Positions 44,874 to 54,792 of a stretch of DNA of 64,000 bases are shown in pieces (the first letter of the stretch is position 1; every line of letters starts with the position of its first letter). The stretch is from Novosphingobium decolorationis. Its GTDB lineage: Bacteria; Pseudomonadota; Alphaproteobacteria; Sphingomonadales; Sphingomonadaceae. The position numbers and the translations under genes were made by a program. The stretch covers positions 3,565,001 to 3,629,000 of the forward strand of contig NZ_CP054856.1 of NCBI RefSeq assembly GCF_018417475.1. The letters are read 5' to 3'. Under the pieces are notes generated by a model that did no database searches, was not told the DNA's origin, and worked only from the letters and a program-made list of their open reading frames with translations.

Positions 44874-45785
44874 ATGCCGAATCCTCATGATCCCGCCATG
44901 CTTGCGAAAGCCGAAACCCTCGTCGATGCGCTGCCCTACCTGCAGCGCTACGCTGGCCGTACCTTCGTGGTCAAATACGGCGGCCATGCGATGGGCGATC
45001 CCGAGCTTGCGCAGGACTTTGCCGAGGACATCGTTCTGCTCAAGGCCGTGGGTATCAATCCCGTCGTCGTGCATGGCGGTGGCCCGCAGATCGGGGCCAT
45101 GCTGAAGAAGGTCGGCGTGGAGAGCCAGTTCGTCGATGGCCTTCGCGTGACAGACCGCGAAACCGCGCAGGTCGCCGAGATGGTCCTGTCGGGCGCGATC
45201 AACAAGGAGATCGTGGGCTGGATCGCGCGGGCCGGTGGCCGCGCGATGGGCATTTCCGGCAAGGACGGCAAGATGGTCACCGCGCGCAAGGTGCAGCGCA
45301 CCAAGAAGGACCCGGACAGCCTGATCGAGAGGGTCCTGGACCTGGGCTTCGTGGGCGAGCCGGAAACGATCGACACGACGGTGATCGAATCGATCTCGGC
45401 CTCGGGCATGATCCCGGTGATCGCGCCGATCGCGGCGGGCGCGGACGGAGAGACCTACAACGTCAACGCCGACACCATGGCCGGATCGATTGCGGCGGCG
45501 CTGGGCGCGGCGCGCCTGTTCCTCCTCACCGACGTGCACGGCGTGCTCGACAAGGAAGGCGAACTGCTGACCGACCTTCGCCCCTCGGACATTGCCCGCC
45601 TGCAGGACGATGGCACGATTTCGGGGGGAATGATCCCCAAGCTGGAAACCTGCGTGCACGCGGTCGAAGCGGGCTGCGAGGCGGCGGTCGTCCTTGACGG
45701 GCGTGTCTCGCATGCCATGCTTCTGGAAATATTCACACAGGAAGGTGCAGGCACCTTGATCCGCACGGATCCTGCGGCCATCTGA
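44874..45785 (+). CDS. argB: Acetylglutamate kinase
   Basis: A 303-aa enzyme phosphorylating N-acetylglutamate in arginine synthesis. [10 protein letters not shown] near residues 33-42, [16 protein letters not shown] near 62, [11 protein letters not shown] near 122, and [17 protein letters not shown] near 197 are the family motifs for ATP and substrate. The N-terminal helix ([19 protein letters not shown]) is of the arginine-sensitive hexameric type, so feedback inhibition by arginine is likely. Other arg genes are not in the window. Confidence 0.96.
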   Translation: MPNPHDPAMLAKAETLVDALPYLQRYAGRTFVVKYGGHAMGDPELAQDFAEDIVLLKAVGINPVVVHGGGPQIGAMLKKVGVESQFVDGLRVTDRETAQVAEMVLSGAINKEIVGWIARAGGRAMGISGKDGKMVTARKVQRTKKDPDSLIERVLDLGFVGEPETIDTTVIESISASGMIPVIAPIAAGADGETYNVNADTMAGSIAAALGAARLFLLTDVHGVLDKEGELLTDLRPSDIARLQDDGTISGGMIPKLETCVHAVEAGCEAAVVLDGRVSHAMLLEIFTQEGAGTLIRTDPAAI

Positions 45786-45823
45786 AGATAACAACGGGCA
45801 AGAAAAGGCAAAAATCCACCGTC

Positions 45824-46378
45824 ATGCGTACCCAGTTCGTCATCGCCGCCGCTGTGTGCAGTGCCGCCCTGCTGCTTGCGGGATGCGAATCGAATGCACC
45901 CGAAGCCATTCCGAGCGACGGTGCGACTGGCGTGGGTTCGGAACTTCTTGTCCCCGAGATGCTCCCCACCGATGCCGCGACCGGCGCGGTGAGCGGCGGC
46001 ATCGCCAATGACCTCGACATGGAAGCGCTGACCGAGCGCCGTGATCCGGAACGCCTGCTGCGTTATTACACCAGCGCCATCCGCCTGGGCGACTGGATCG
46101 ATGCGGCCAAGGCCTGGAGCCTCGATGCGCAGATGAGCCCGGAAAAGCTGCGCGACGAATTTGGCGGCAAGGCCGGCCCCAAGATCGCGGTCGGCAAGGG
46201 GGACATCGCAGGCGCTGCAGGTTCGCTCTATTACGAGGCCCCGATCGTCGTCGATTTCGCCGACGGGCGCCCCTCGCGCCGGGGCACGATCGTGCTGCGC
46301 CGCGTGAACGACGTGCCCGGTGCCAGCGAGGAGCAGCTCAACTGGCGCATCGAGCGCACCTCGACGCTGACCCAGTAA
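45824..46378 (+). CDS. Hypothetical lipoprotein
   Basis: A 184-aa protein. A signal peptide ends in LLLAGC, a clear lipobox (Cys21). The mature part is acidic at first, then RDPERLLRYYTSAIRLGDWIDAAKAW and a beta-rich C-terminal half (SLYYEAPIVVDFADG, RRGTIVLRRVNDV). It probably sits at the outer membrane. No named family. It lies 38 bases after argB on the same strand and may be co-transcribed. Confidence 0.72.
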   Translation: MRTQFVIAAAVCSAALLLAGCESNAPEAIPSDGATGVGSELLVPEMLPTDAATGAVSGGIANDLDMEALTERRDPERLLRYYTSAIRLGDWIDAAKAWSLDAQMSPEKLRDEFGGKAGPKIAVGKGDIAGAAGSLYYEAPIVVDFADGRPSRRGTIVLRRVNDVPGASEEQLNWRIERTSTLTQ

Positions 46379-46548
46379 GGGCCTTCGGGGCCTCCTCTGG
46401 CTATCCCTTTGTCGATGCAGGATGGTTCATTGCAGAGCCACCCTTGCCGGAATCGGTCTGCCTCGGCTATCAGCGCGGCAACGCGTGACCGCGCGGGCGT
46501 TTCTGTCCGTGCGGGCACTGGCCAGTTCCAGCAGGAAAGGAGCAGGGC

Positions 46549-46842
46549 TTGCTCTTCTTAACGCTCTACCAGATCATCGATTACCTCGTTAACATCATCG
46601 TCTTCGTCGTGATCGTGCAGTTCGTGCTGGGACTGCTCATCGCCTTCAACGTCGTGAACATGCACAACCAGTTCGTGGCGACGATCTACCAGGCGCTGAA
46701 CGCCATCCTCGAGCCCCTCCTGCGGCCGATCCGCAAGTTCATGCCCAACACCGGCGCGATCGATTTTTCGCCCATGGTGCTGATTATCGGGCTCACCATC
46801 CTCCAGATCATTCTCGCAAACCTGGCAAGGGCTTACGCATAA
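46549..46842 (+). CDS. YggT-family membrane protein
   Basis: A 97-aa protein with two hydrophobic helices flanking [37 protein letters not shown], the diagnostic YggT middle. The family is linked to envelope, osmotic stress and cell division site placement, with no firm mechanism. The start is TTG at 46549, preceded by AAAGGAG. It ends 1 base before folD's ATG, so the two genes are coupled. Confidence 0.92.
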   Translation: MLFLTLYQIIDYLVNIIVFVVIVQFVLGLLIAFNVVNMHNQFVATIYQALNAILEPLLRPIRKFMPNTGAIDFSPMVLIIGLTILQIILANLARAYA

Positions 46843-46843
46843 C

Positions 46844-47737
46844 ATGACCGCTCAGATCATTGACGGAAAGGCCTTCGCTGCGGGCCTGCGCGAACGTGTC
46901 GGCAAGGTAGCTGCCGATTTCGAGGCGAAGGCTGGCCGCAAGGCGGGTCTCGCCGTGGTGCTGGTGGGGGAGGACCCGGCAAGCCAGGTCTACGTGCGCA
47001 ACAAGGGCAAGCAGACAATCGCTTGCGGCATGGAAAGCTTCGAGCACAAGCTTGCCGCCGACACCAGCGAGGCGGATCTCCTTGCCGTGGTCGAAAAGCT
47101 TAACGCCGATCCGGCCGTGGACGGCATTCTCGTCCAGCTTCCGCTGCCCAGCCACATGAACGAGCAGAAGGTGATCGCGGCGATCAACCCGGACAAGGAC
47201 GTCGATGGCTTCCACGTCGTTAACGTCGGTCGCCTGTCGACGGGCCTGCCCGGTTTCGTGCCCTGCACGCCGCTGGGCTGCGTGATGCTCCTCAAGGACC
47301 AGCTCGGCTCGCTTTCGGGCCTCGATGCAGTCGTGGTGGGACGCTCGAACATCGTGGGCAAGCCCATGGCCCAGCTTCTGATCGCGGAGAGCTGCACGGT
47401 CACCGTCGCGCACAGCCGCACCCAGGACCTGCCTGAGGTCGTGCGCCGCGCCGACATCGTGGTGGCTGCGGTGGGCCGTCCCGAAATGATCAAGGGCGAG
47501 TGGATCAAGCCGGGCGCAACCGTGATCGACGTGGGCATCAACCGTGTGGCCGGTGCCGAGGAAGGCAAGACCAGGCTGGTCGGCGACGTCGACTTCGGCT
47601 CGGCCAGCGAGGTCGCGGGCGCGATCACGCCAGTGCCGGGCGGGGTTGGTCCCATGACCATTGCGGTCCTCCTGCGCAACACCATCGTGGCCGCGCACCG
47701 CAACGCCGGTATCGCACTGGACGAGAGCACGATTTGA
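46844..47737 (+). CDS. folD: Bifunctional methylenetetrahydrofolate dehydrogenase/cyclohydrolase
   Basis: A 297-aa enzyme interconverting methylene-, methenyl- and formyl-tetrahydrofolate. The active-site Lys is in YVRNKGKQ near residue 53, followed by [14 protein letters not shown] near 99, [11 protein letters not shown] near 141, [16 protein letters not shown] near 164 and the closing [16 protein letters not shown] near 266. All are standard FolD segments. The stop TGA overlaps the TTG start of the following exported protein. Confidence 0.97.
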   Translation: MTAQIIDGKAFAAGLRERVGKVAADFEAKAGRKAGLAVVLVGEDPASQVYVRNKGKQTIACGMESFEHKLAADTSEADLLAVVEKLNADPAVDGILVQLPLPSHMNEQKVIAAINPDKDVDGFHVVNVGRLSTGLPGFVPCTPLGCVMLLKDQLGSLSGLDAVVVGRSNIVGKPMAQLLIAESCTVTVAHSRTQDLPEVVRRADIVVAAVGRPEMIKGEWIKPGATVIDVGINRVAGAEEGKTRLVGDVDFGSASEVAGAITPVPGGVGPMTIAVLLRNTIVAAHRNAGIALDESTI

Positions 47738-48468
47738 GCGCCGCGCGGCGCCTCCTGGCGCTGAGCGTCCTTTCGGCAGCGCTGCTCGCCACGCCGCCGC
47801 TGGGCGCGCGCGACCGGCGCATGCCGGGCGGGCGCCCCGGTGCGGGCACGGCCAATCCCAGCGCGCTTGTCGCCGCCGAGATCGCGCTCAACCGGCGCGC
47901 TCGGGAGAAAGGCCGCTACGATGCCATGCGCAAGTTCGCCGCCGACGAGGCCGTTCTCTTCGCGCCGACCCCGGTCCTCGCCGAGGATTGGCTGCGAGGC
48001 CAAGAGGAGCCTGCCGATGGCCTGAAGTGGGACCCGGCCGAAATCTGGATGAGCTGTGATGGCACGCTCGGCCTCACGCAAGGTGGCTGGACACGCGCGG
48101 ACGGCAGCTTCGGGGCCTACGCCACGATCTGGAAGAAGCGCGAGAAGAAGTCGGAATACCGCTGGGTTCTCAACCTCCGCCTGCCCAGCGACGAGCCGGT
48201 CACGGTTCCCGACTTCCTCACCGGCAAGGTGACCGACTGTCCCGCGCCGCAGCCCTGGAACGGGCCGCGGAAGAAGGCCGAGGACGAGATCAAGGTGACG
48301 GCGGACGGGCCACCCACGCAGGGTCGTTCGGACGACGGCACGCTGCGCTGGCGCTATGCGACGGCGCCTTCCGGAAAGACCGTGCTCACCGTTTCGCTTC
48401 TGACGGGCGGCGGGCTCAAGCAATTTGCGTTCGAGGCCGGGGCCCGGACAGGGGATACACGGCCATGA
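47734..48468 (+). CDS. Exported hypothetical protein downstream of folD
   Basis: A 244-aa protein from a TTG at 47734 that overlaps the folD stop. Residues 1-25 form a signal peptide ([18 protein letters not shown] then LGA). The mature part begins [21 protein letters not shown], then [15 protein letters not shown] and [14 protein letters not shown], a layout reminiscent of NTF2/SnoaL-like folds, without catalytic motif. The stop overlaps marC's ATG (ATGA). Periplasmic; unknown function. Confidence 0.72.
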   Translation: MSAARRLLALSVLSAALLATPPLGARDRRMPGGRPGAGTANPSALVAAEIALNRRAREKGRYDAMRKFAADEAVLFAPTPVLAEDWLRGQEEPADGLKWDPAEIWMSCDGTLGLTQGGWTRADGSFGAYATIWKKREKKSEYRWVLNLRLPSDEPVTVPDFLTGKVTDCPAPQPWNGPRKKAEDEIKVTADGPPTQGRSDDGTLRWRYATAPSGKTVLTVSLLTGGGLKQFAFEAGARTGDTRP

Positions 48469-49100
48469 TCGAATTGTTCATCAGCGCGTTCACCGCTTTC
48501 TTCGTGGTGATCGACCCGCTGGGCTGCGCGCCGATCTACGCAGGGCTCACGGCAGGGGCCAGTCGCCAGCAGGCGGTCAGCATGGCCGCGCGGGCCTGCG
48601 CCATTTCGGTGGCGATTCTCCTTGTCTTCGCGCTCTTCGGCAAACAGCTCCTGGGCGCGCTTCACATCGAACTCGACGCCTTCCGCATTGCAGGCGGCAT
48701 CATGCTCTTCATGATCGCCATCGAGATGGTCTTCGAGAAGCGCACCCAGCGCCGTGAGGAGCGCGCCGAGAAGATCATGGCCCAGAACGCGGAAACGCCC
48801 GAGGTCGAGGACGTCTCGGTGTTCCCGATGGCGATGCCGATGATCGCAGGGCCCGGCTCGATCGCGACGATCATGCTGCTCATGTCGCGCGCGCAGGGCT
48901 CGGAGCAGACCTTCGCGGTGCTCGGCGCGATGCTGCTGGTGCTGGCGCTGACTTTCGCGGCGCTGGCGGCGGCAGGCCCCCTGATGCGCATCCTGGGTGA
49001 GAACGTGGAAGCGGTCATCACCCGTCTCCTGGGCGTCCTTCTGGCCGCGCTCGCGACACAGTACGTGATCGACGGGATCAACTCCGCGCTGCTGAGCTAG
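48465..49100 (+). CDS. MarC-family integral membrane protein
   Basis: A 211-aa protein with six predicted helices. FFVVIDPLGCAPIYAGLT near residue 12, FRIAGGIMLFMIAIEMVF and MAMPMIAGPGSIATIMLL are the MarC signature. The family was once tied to multiple antibiotic resistance, but its transport substrate is unknown. It overlaps the upstream gene by 4 bases and ends the folD group of genes. Confidence 0.93.
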   Translation: MIELFISAFTAFFVVIDPLGCAPIYAGLTAGASRQQAVSMAARACAISVAILLVFALFGKQLLGALHIELDAFRIAGGIMLFMIAIEMVFEKRTQRREERAEKIMAQNAETPEVEDVSVFPMAMPMIAGPGSIATIMLLMSRAQGSEQTFAVLGAMLLVLALTFAALAAAGPLMRILGENVEAVITRLLGVLLAALATQYVIDGINSALLS

Positions 49101-49183
49101 GAGGCATCTGTCCAGCAGTTCACACGGCATTCATGTCGGGGGCCGTTTCCTGTCCTCTCCACACGAGCGATGGGAGGTGCGCG

Positions 49184-49618
49184 ATGCCCCGTCTGAACTG
49201 GCTTTCCTGCTTTGCTGCCCTGGCGCTTGTGTCGGGAGCGCAGGCCCACGCGGCCGACGCAGTGTCCGCCGATCCGGCTGCGCAGTCTGATGCCGAAGCC
49301 CCCACGACGGCGGAGCGGGTCGACCCCAATCATCGCGATCCCGCGACCAGGGGAACAGGCTACGACGTGCGGGTCTCGCTGCAGGTCCGCGAGACGCGGC
49401 GCGATATTCGCGCGATGCGCCGGGATGGCAGCATGAGCCGTGGGCAGGCGAGGGCCTTTCGCAAGCAGGCCAGCGTTGTGTCCGCGGCAAGCAATCGGGC
49501 ACAGAGGCGGGCTGGCGGCATGAGCGCTTCGGAGGCGCGTGACATGGGTATGCAGGCGGCGATGCTCGACAGCCTCGTCAATGCCCCGATGGCGCAGGAC
49601 CGTCCCGAGCGGCGCTGA
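49184..49618 (+). CDS. Exported hypothetical protein
   Basis: A 144-aa protein. MPRLNWLSCFAALALVSGAQAHA is a signal peptide. The mature part is Ala-rich, then ETRRDIRAMRRDGSMSRGQARAFRKQA, a basic helical region. No domain recognised. GGGAGG lies 7 bases before the ATG. Soluble periplasmic protein of unknown role; faces the Lon-domain gene tail to tail. Confidence 0.68.
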   Translation: MPRLNWLSCFAALALVSGAQAHAADAVSADPAAQSDAEAPTTAERVDPNHRDPATRGTGYDVRVSLQVRETRRDIRAMRRDGSMSRGQARAFRKQASVVSAASNRAQRRAGGMSASEARDMGMQAAMLDSLVNAPMAQDRPERR

Positions 49619-49648
49619 TGCGCCGCGCTCACGGCCAAGGTCCGCGAT

Positions 49649-50260
49649 CTACTGGAGAGTCGCGCCGTCTTCGTCGCTGTCGCCGTGCTTGCCATAGAAC
49701 TGCATGAGCTGCACCAGCATCTCGCAGCGCTCGGCGAGGGACGGGGACTCGAGCAGGCCCTGCTTGGAGGCCGGGTCGAAGGGGGCGATCTGCGAGACAC
49801 CGTTGATCAGCGCCTGGTCATCGAGCCGGGAAACCTGTTCCCAGTCCACCGCATAGCCCTGCCGTTCGGCAAAGCGGCGTGCTTCGCGTTCGAACGAGGC
49901 GCGCTCGACGGGGGCAAGCACTTCATCGAGCGGTTCGGGAAGGAGCTCGGCCTCGATCTGGCGGAAGGGGGTCGTGACATTGAGTTCGCGCGTCATGCGG
50001 AACAGCCGCTCGCCCTCCAGGATGATGTTGTAGCGCCCGTCCTGCAACGCCTCGACCTCGCCGATACGCCCGAGACATCCCACCTGAAACAGCGGGGCGC
50101 CTTCGGTCGGACGCTGGGGCTGGATCATGCCGATCATCCGGTCACGGGCGAGCGCATCGCTTACCATCGCGCGATAGCGCGGCTCGAAGATGTGCAGCGG
50201 CAGTTGCAGGTTGGGATAGAGCACCGCGCCGGAGAGGGGGAATATGGTGATGCGCGGCAC
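49649..50260 (-). CDS. Lon-substrate-binding-domain protein
   Basis: A 203-aa protein from a GTG at 50260 (AGAGGA about 7 bases ahead). PRITIFPLSGAVLYPNLQLPLHIFEPRYRAM and MIGMIQPQ match the N-terminal substrate domain of Lon protease, without the ATPase or protease. Stand-alone versions are common in Alphaproteobacteria; their role is unclear, perhaps as adaptors. It lies 23 bases after the thioredoxin-like gene, same strand, so they are probably one operon tied to protein quality control. Confidence 0.88.
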   Translation of the reverse strand: MPRITIFPLSGAVLYPNLQLPLHIFEPRYRAMVSDALARDRMIGMIQPQRPTEGAPLFQVGCLGRIGEVEALQDGRYNIILEGERLFRMTRELNVTTPFRQIEAELLPEPLDEVLAPVERASFEREARRFAERQGYAVDWEQVSRLDDQALINGVSQIAPFDPASKQGLLESPSLAERCEMLVQLMQFYGKHGDSDEDGATLQ

Positions 50261-50283
50261 GGTGTCGGTATCCTCTCTTGGGC

Positions 50284-51195
50284 TCAGCCGAACAGGATCG
50301 TCGAGAGCTTGCGGCGCGTTGCCGAAACCCACGGATCTTCCAGGCCGACCGCCTCGAAGATCTCGAGCAGCTTGGTACGTGCAGCGCTGTCGTTCCACTC
50401 GCGGTCGATTGCAACCATTTTCAGGAGCGTTTCGGCGGCAATATCGCGCTCGCCCGCGGCAAAGGCGGCGTTGGCGAACGAGAACTGCGCCTCCAGGTCG
50501 GAGGGGTTGGTTTCCGCTGCACTGCGCAGGGCGGCCAGTTCGCCGTCATCGGGCTTGTCCTTGGCAAGCTCGAGGGCCTTGCGGGCGCGCTCGATCTGCG
50601 GGTCGCTGGAAAGCTCGACCGGCAGGGTCTCGAGCATCTGGGCCGCCTCTTCCAGGCGGTCTGCGGCCACCAGCGCGCGGATGAGACCGGACGCGGCCTC
50701 GGCGCTGTCGGGCACGACCTGGAGGATCTGCATGAAGACGCCGGCGGCCTGTTCGGCGTCGCCCGCCGCTAGAGCCTCTTCGGCCATGGCAAGGTGAGGG
50801 GCAATATCGGGCTTGGGCGGCTGTCCGCCAGGCTGGACGGGAAGCTGTTCGAGCAGCTTGTCGAGCGTGGCCTTCAGCTGCGATTCGCTGCGCGCCTGCG
50901 TCAGGTCTGCGACCGGCTGTCCCTGGAACATCGCGTAGACGGTCGGGATCGAGCGGACCTGGAACTGCGAGGCGATGAACTGCTCTTCATCGACGTTGAT
51001 CTTGGCGAGCACCACGCCCTTGTCGGCGTACTCGGCCGCGACCTTCTCGAGCACCGGGGTCAGCGCCTTGCAGGGGCCGCACCACTCCGCCCAGAAGTCG
51101 AGAATGACGAGCTGGGTCATCGAGGGTTCGGCAACCTCCTTGCGGAACCGCTCTGCTGCCTTCTGCTCTTCGATGTTCAGACCCATGCTGGCCAC
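50284..51195 (-). CDS. Thioredoxin-like co-chaperone (YbbN/CnoX type)
   Basis: A 303-aa protein. The N-terminal 115 residues form a thioredoxin fold with the intact WAEWCGPCKAL site. The rest is TPR-like (EEALAAGDAEQAAGVFMQIL, LIRALVAADRLEEAAQML and ALRSAAETNPSDLEAQFSFA), the YbbN/CnoX architecture. CnoX proteins hold unfolding clients and pass them to GroEL/DnaK; the E. coli protein has a degenerate site, whereas this one keeps CxxC, as in Caulobacter. Start at 51195 or 51186. Coupled with the downstream Lon-domain gene. Confidence 0.92.
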   Translation of the reverse strand: MASMGLNIEEQKAAERFRKEVAEPSMTQLVILDFWAEWCGPCKALTPVLEKVAAEYADKGVVLAKINVDEEQFIASQFQVRSIPTVYAMFQGQPVADLTQARSESQLKATLDKLLEQLPVQPGGQPPKPDIAPHLAMAEEALAAGDAEQAAGVFMQILQVVPDSAEAASGLIRALVAADRLEEAAQMLETLPVELSSDPQIERARKALELAKDKPDDGELAALRSAAETNPSDLEAQFSFANAAFAAGERDIAAETLLKMVAIDREWNDSAARTKLLEIFEAVGLEDPWVSATRRKLSTILFG

Positions 51196-51414
51196 TGCAC
51201 TGCTCCCGTCGGTCGCGATTTCAAGAGCGGCCTAGATCGACATTCTGGGGGCGTTTGTGAAGGGGGGGAATGCGGGAAAGCGGCGGGAATCTGCAATTTG
51301 TATTTTTTCTTTCATTTTGCGCTTGCAGGGTCCGGAACCCACTGCTAATGGGCCGCCTCCACCCCGGAAGGGCGGCGCGGACATCCGCTTCCAACCTTCC
51401 GAACGGACGCCAGA

Positions 51415-51489
51415 GCGGGCGTAGCTCAGGGGTAGAGCACAACCTTGCCAAGGTTGGGGTCGAGGGTTCGAATCCCTTCGCCCGCTCCA
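51415..51489 (+). tRNA. tRNA-Gly(GCC), copy 1
   Basis: 75 bases with encoded CCA. The acceptor GCGGGCG pairs with CGCCCGC; the D stem is GCTC/GAGC; the anticodon loop is TTGCCAA with anticodon GCC; the T arm is GAGGGTTCGAATCCCTT. All stems close without mismatch. Confidence 0.97.
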
Positions 51490-51678
51490 GTTTCCATCGG
51501 TAGTGCAAGGGCACTCTTCCATGCAGGCATGGCAAGAGCGCGGAAGTCTTGGTTTCGTCTTGCAAGGGGTTGGGCCGAAATACATTTTAGGGTCTTGCGG
51601 TGCTTTCGAAGCGCTGCTAATGGCCCGCCACCGCAGACACGATGGTGCTTCACCAGAGTGTTTCGGAAAAACGCCAGA

Positions 51679-51753
51679 GCGGGCGTAGCTCAGGGGTAGA
51701 GCACAACCTTGCCAAGGTTGGGGTCGAGGGTTCGAATCCCTTCGCCCGCTCCA
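51679..51753 (+). tRNA. tRNA-Gly(GCC), copy 2
   Basis: Identical to copy 1 over all 75 bases, 264 bases downstream. The flanks also match (ACGCCAGA before, GTTTC after), and CTGCTAATGG recurs about 70-80 bases ahead of each, so a segment larger than the tRNA was duplicated in tandem. Confidence 0.97.
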
Positions 51754-51850
51754 GTTTCTAGATGACATTGTCGGTATATCGCATGACGCCGGGCATTTTG
51801 CTGCGGCGTTTTTCGTATGTGCGGCGTTTGCAGCGCCTTGCGGCGGCGGG

Positions 51851-53197
51851 CTATTCGCCCGCCACCGTCATGCCGTCCACGCGGATCGTGGGTACGTTGA
51901 TCGCGCGGTACCATTCCAGGTCATTGGCCGGAGTGAGCTGGGCGTACATGGCCATGAGATTGCCCGCGACCGTCAGCTCCGAGACGGCGCCCGCAATCTG
52001 TCCGTCGATGATCCGGAAGCCCGAGGCCCCGCGGCTGTAGTCGCCTGTCACCCCGTTCACGCCCTGGCCGATCAGTTCGGTGACGTAGATGCCGTCCTTG
52101 ATGTCGGCCATCAGCTCCTCGGGCGAAAGCGTGCCGGCCGAGAGGTGGACGTTGCCGACCGAAACGGACGGCGAGCCGCCGCCTGCGCGCGCGGCATGGC
52201 CGGTCGGGGCGAGGCCAAGCTGGCGGGCCGAGGCGGTGTCGAGCAGCCAGCCAGTGACGCGCCCGTCCTCGACCAGCGTGGTGGGACGGGTGGCGAGCCC
52301 CTCGCCATCGAAGGGGCGCGAGCGCAGGCCGCGCTTGAGGTGCGGATTGTCGCCGATCTCGATGCCCGCCTTGAAGATACGCTCCTCGATCCGGTCGAGG
52401 AGGAAGCTGGAGCGGCGGGTGATCGCGCTGCCCGACATTGCGCCCAGCAGGTGCCCGATGAGCGTGCCGCCCACGCGCGGGTCGAAGACGACCGGGAGCG
52501 GTCCGCTTCGGACGCGGCCCGGGTTGAGACGGCCGACGGCGCGGGTGCCGGCCAGCGTGCCTATCTCGGCGGCGGAAGGCAGGTCTTCGCGGTGGTGCGA
52601 CTGGCGCCAGGCGTTGTCGCGCTGCTTGGCGTTGCCTTCGCCTGCAACGACCGAGACACTGAGCGAATGGTTGGTCGAGGCATAGCTTCCGGCAAAGCCG
52701 TGGCTGGTAGTGAGCGCGAAGACGCCGCTGCCCGAATGGGCCGAGGCGCCGTCCGAATTGGTGACCCCGGCAACGGCGCGCGCGGCTTCCTCGCCTTCCT
52801 CGGCCATCGTGCGCAGGGTCTGCGGGCTGAGTTCGCCGCTGTCGATCATGTCGAGATCGGGCCAGGGCGCCTGGCTCAGCAGTTCCTCGGGAGCGAGCCC
52901 GGCGTAGGCATCTTCCGGCGCGAGGCGCGCCATGCTGATCGCGCGTTCGGCCAGTTCGTCGAGCGCGGCGGGCGACATGTCGGAGGAGCCGATCGAGGCC
53001 GAGCGCTTGCCCGCGAAGACCCGCAGCGAGATATGCTCGCTTTCGGAACGCTCCACGTCCTCCAGGTTGCCGAGGCGGATCTGGATCCCTTCGGAGGCGT
53101 TCGCGGCGTAGATCGCATCGGCGGCGTCCGCTCCGGCGCGGCGGGCGCGCTCCACCAGATCCTGCGCGCGGTCCTGGGCCTGCTGCGGGCTAAGCAT
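51851..53197 (-). CDS. pmbA: PmbA/TldE subunit of the TldD protease
   Basis: A 448-aa protein. ARRAGADAADAIYAANAS, ERSESEHISLRVFAGKRSASIGSSD and the C-terminal GIYVTELIGQGVNGVTGDYSRGASGF mark it as PmbA/TldE. The HExxxH of TldD is absent, as expected of the inactive-looking partner. Together with TldD (30151-31572) it forms a ring-like heterodimer that digests peptides. The start ATG at 53197 gives the usual length. Confidence 0.93.
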   Translation of the reverse strand: MLSPQQAQDRAQDLVERARRAGADAADAIYAANASEGIQIRLGNLEDVERSESEHISLRVFAGKRSASIGSSDMSPAALDELAERAISMARLAPEDAYAGLAPEELLSQAPWPDLDMIDSGELSPQTLRTMAEEGEEAARAVAGVTNSDGASAHSGSGVFALTTSHGFAGSYASTNHSLSVSVVAGEGNAKQRDNAWRQSHHREDLPSAAEIGTLAGTRAVGRLNPGRVRSGPLPVVFDPRVGGTLIGHLLGAMSGSAITRRSSFLLDRIEERIFKAGIEIGDNPHLKRGLRSRPFDGEGLATRPTTLVEDGRVTGWLLDTASARQLGLAPTGHAARAGGGSPSVSVGNVHLSAGTLSPEELMADIKDGIYVTELIGQGVNGVTGDYSRGASGFRIIDGQIAGAVSELTVAGNLMAMYAQLTPANDLEWYRAINVPTIRVDGMTVAGE

Positions 53198-53330
53198 GTC
53201 GGTTCGTACTCCAATGGCTCGGGCGCGGTCGCGCCTTTGTCATCGGGAGTTAGTGCGCCCCTGCGCCAAGCGCAAATGAAGCTGAGTGATTGTACCCGAA
53301 AGCGGGAGGCTACGTGGTTTGGCGAAGAGC

Positions 53331-53747
53331 TCAGGCGAAGAGCAGGCCGAGCACCTTGAACAGGCCGGTGAGGGCAAAGGGCAGACCGATCGCGATCCCC
53401 CACAGGAGCAGGCAGTCACGGCGGCAGGCGGGCGCGAGCGCCGGATCGCGGGCCTCACGGTCTGTGAGGCTGTTCCAGCGCGCTTCGAAACGGCGGCAGG
53501 CCGGGATGATGGCCAGAACCAGCACAATCAACGCGAAATAGGGGAGCAGCGAACCTTCACCGGCCTTGAGCGCGCCAATGGTCACGAAGATCTGGAGCGC
53601 GGTGTAGACGAGGAGGGCATAGGCGATGTGGTCGCTCATGCGGCGGCGCCAGTCGAGCGTGGCGGCAGGGCGGCCACTGGCAGGGGCAGGCTCGTGGGCC
53701 TTGCGGTCGGGAAAGGCGGCGCTGGCCTTGGGGGAGTTGCTGTCCAT
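53331..53747 (-). CDS. Hypothetical membrane protein
   Basis: A 138-aa protein starting MDSNSPKASAAFPDRK. After a polar tail of about 35 residues come IAYALLVYTALQIFVTIGAL, LLPYFALIVLVLAIIPA and LWGIAIGLPFALTGLFKVLG, three helices. No family recognised. An in-frame start at 53783 is less likely. Divergent from lptB. Confidence 0.65.
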   Translation of the reverse strand: MDSNSPKASAAFPDRKAHEPAPASGRPAATLDWRRRMSDHIAYALLVYTALQIFVTIGALKAGEGSLLPYFALIVLVLAIIPACRRFEARWNSLTDREARDPALAPACRRDCLLLWGIAIGLPFALTGLFKVLGLLFA

Positions 53748-53983
53748 TGGCTGAAAGCCCCATATGTCCTCGTGAGAGGCCAATTAGACCACTCTTGGCG
53801 CGGCGAATCAAGATTGCGGGAACTTTTCCAAGCCGTAAACGTGCTGCCTCGACATATTCGTGCGTTGGAAGGCACGCTGCGCGTATCGTCGGCCACAAAC
53901 ATGCACGAATCCTGCCATTTGCACGGCGAGGGTCCAAAACCGCCCTTGCCGAGCCCCCGCGCTCCGCTTACATCCGGCAGGTA

Positions 53984-54766
53984 ATGACTGCACCTACCGA
54001 TCTGGACGCCGCCCCCGCGCAGGCGATGCGCGCCGAGGCCGCGGGCGATGGCCTCGAAGTGATCTCGATCGCCAAGAGCTATGACAAGCGCACGGTTCTC
54101 AGCGACATTTCCCTCTCGGTCGCCAAGGGCGAGGTTCTGGGCCTGCTGGGCCCGAACGGTGCGGGCAAGACCACCTGCTTCTATTCGATCATGGGACTGG
54201 TGAAGCCGGACTCCGGGCGAATCCTGATGGACGGCGTCGATGTGACGCGCCTGCCCATGTACCGCCGCGCGATCCTGGGTCTGGGCTACCTGCCACAGGA
54301 GACCTCGATCTTCCGCGGCCTGACCGTGGAACAGAACATCGGCGCGGTGCTTGAGCTGAACGAGCCGGACCGCGACGTGCGCGCCAGCGAACTGGAGCGC
54401 CTGCTCGACGAGTTCGGCCTCACTCGCCTGCGGGGAAGCCCGGCGATGGCGCTTTCGGGCGGCGAACGCCGCCGCGCCGAGATCGCCCGCGCTCTTGCCG
54501 CGAAGCCCTCGATCATGCTGCTGGACGAGCCGTTCGCCGGCATCGATCCGCTCTCGATCTCGGACATTCGCCACCTCGTCGCTGATCTCAAGACGCGCGG
54601 CATCGGTGTGCTGATCACCGACCATAACGTGCGCGAGACGCTCGACATCGTGGACCGCGCCTGCATCATCTATGGCGGGCAGGTCCTCTTTGCTGGTAGC
54701 CCCGAGGCGCTTGTCGCCGATGAGAACGTGCGCCGGCTCTACCTGGGTGAGGGTTTCACGCTGTGA
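53984..54766 (+). CDS. lptB: LPS export ABC transporter ATPase LptB
   Basis: A 260-aa ATPase that powers lipopolysaccharide transport from the inner membrane with LptFG. Walker [22 protein letters not shown]-loop LPQE, signature LSGGERRRAEIARAL, Walker B IMLLDEPFAGIDP and ITDHNVRETLDI are in order and typical of LptB. The start ATG at 53984 fits the family after a short Ala-rich tail. It is 26 bases before rpoN, the conserved alphaproteobacterial order. lptA/lptC are not adjacent here. Confidence 0.95.
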   Translation: MTAPTDLDAAPAQAMRAEAAGDGLEVISIAKSYDKRTVLSDISLSVAKGEVLGLLGPNGAGKTTCFYSIMGLVKPDSGRILMDGVDVTRLPMYRRAILGLGYLPQETSIFRGLTVEQNIGAVLELNEPDRDVRASELERLLDEFGLTRLRGSPAMALSGGERRRAEIARALAAKPSIMLLDEPFAGIDPLSISDIRHLVADLKTRGIGVLITDHNVRETLDIVDRACIIYGGQVLFAGSPEALVADENVRRLYLGEGFTL

Positions 54767-54792
54767 GGCCCCTGCCAACAGGAACCTGATCC

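Noticed and set aside
51415..51753. tRNA-Gly genes as attachment site for the defence island
   Set aside because: They are 29 kb from the island edge, intact, with only core genes between.
51232..51768. Minus-strand open frame through both tRNA-Gly genes containing SGRRDSNPRPQPWQGCALP twice
   Set aside because: This is the well-known false protein made by translating the antisense of a tRNA-Gly; both repeats lie exactly on the tRNA genes.
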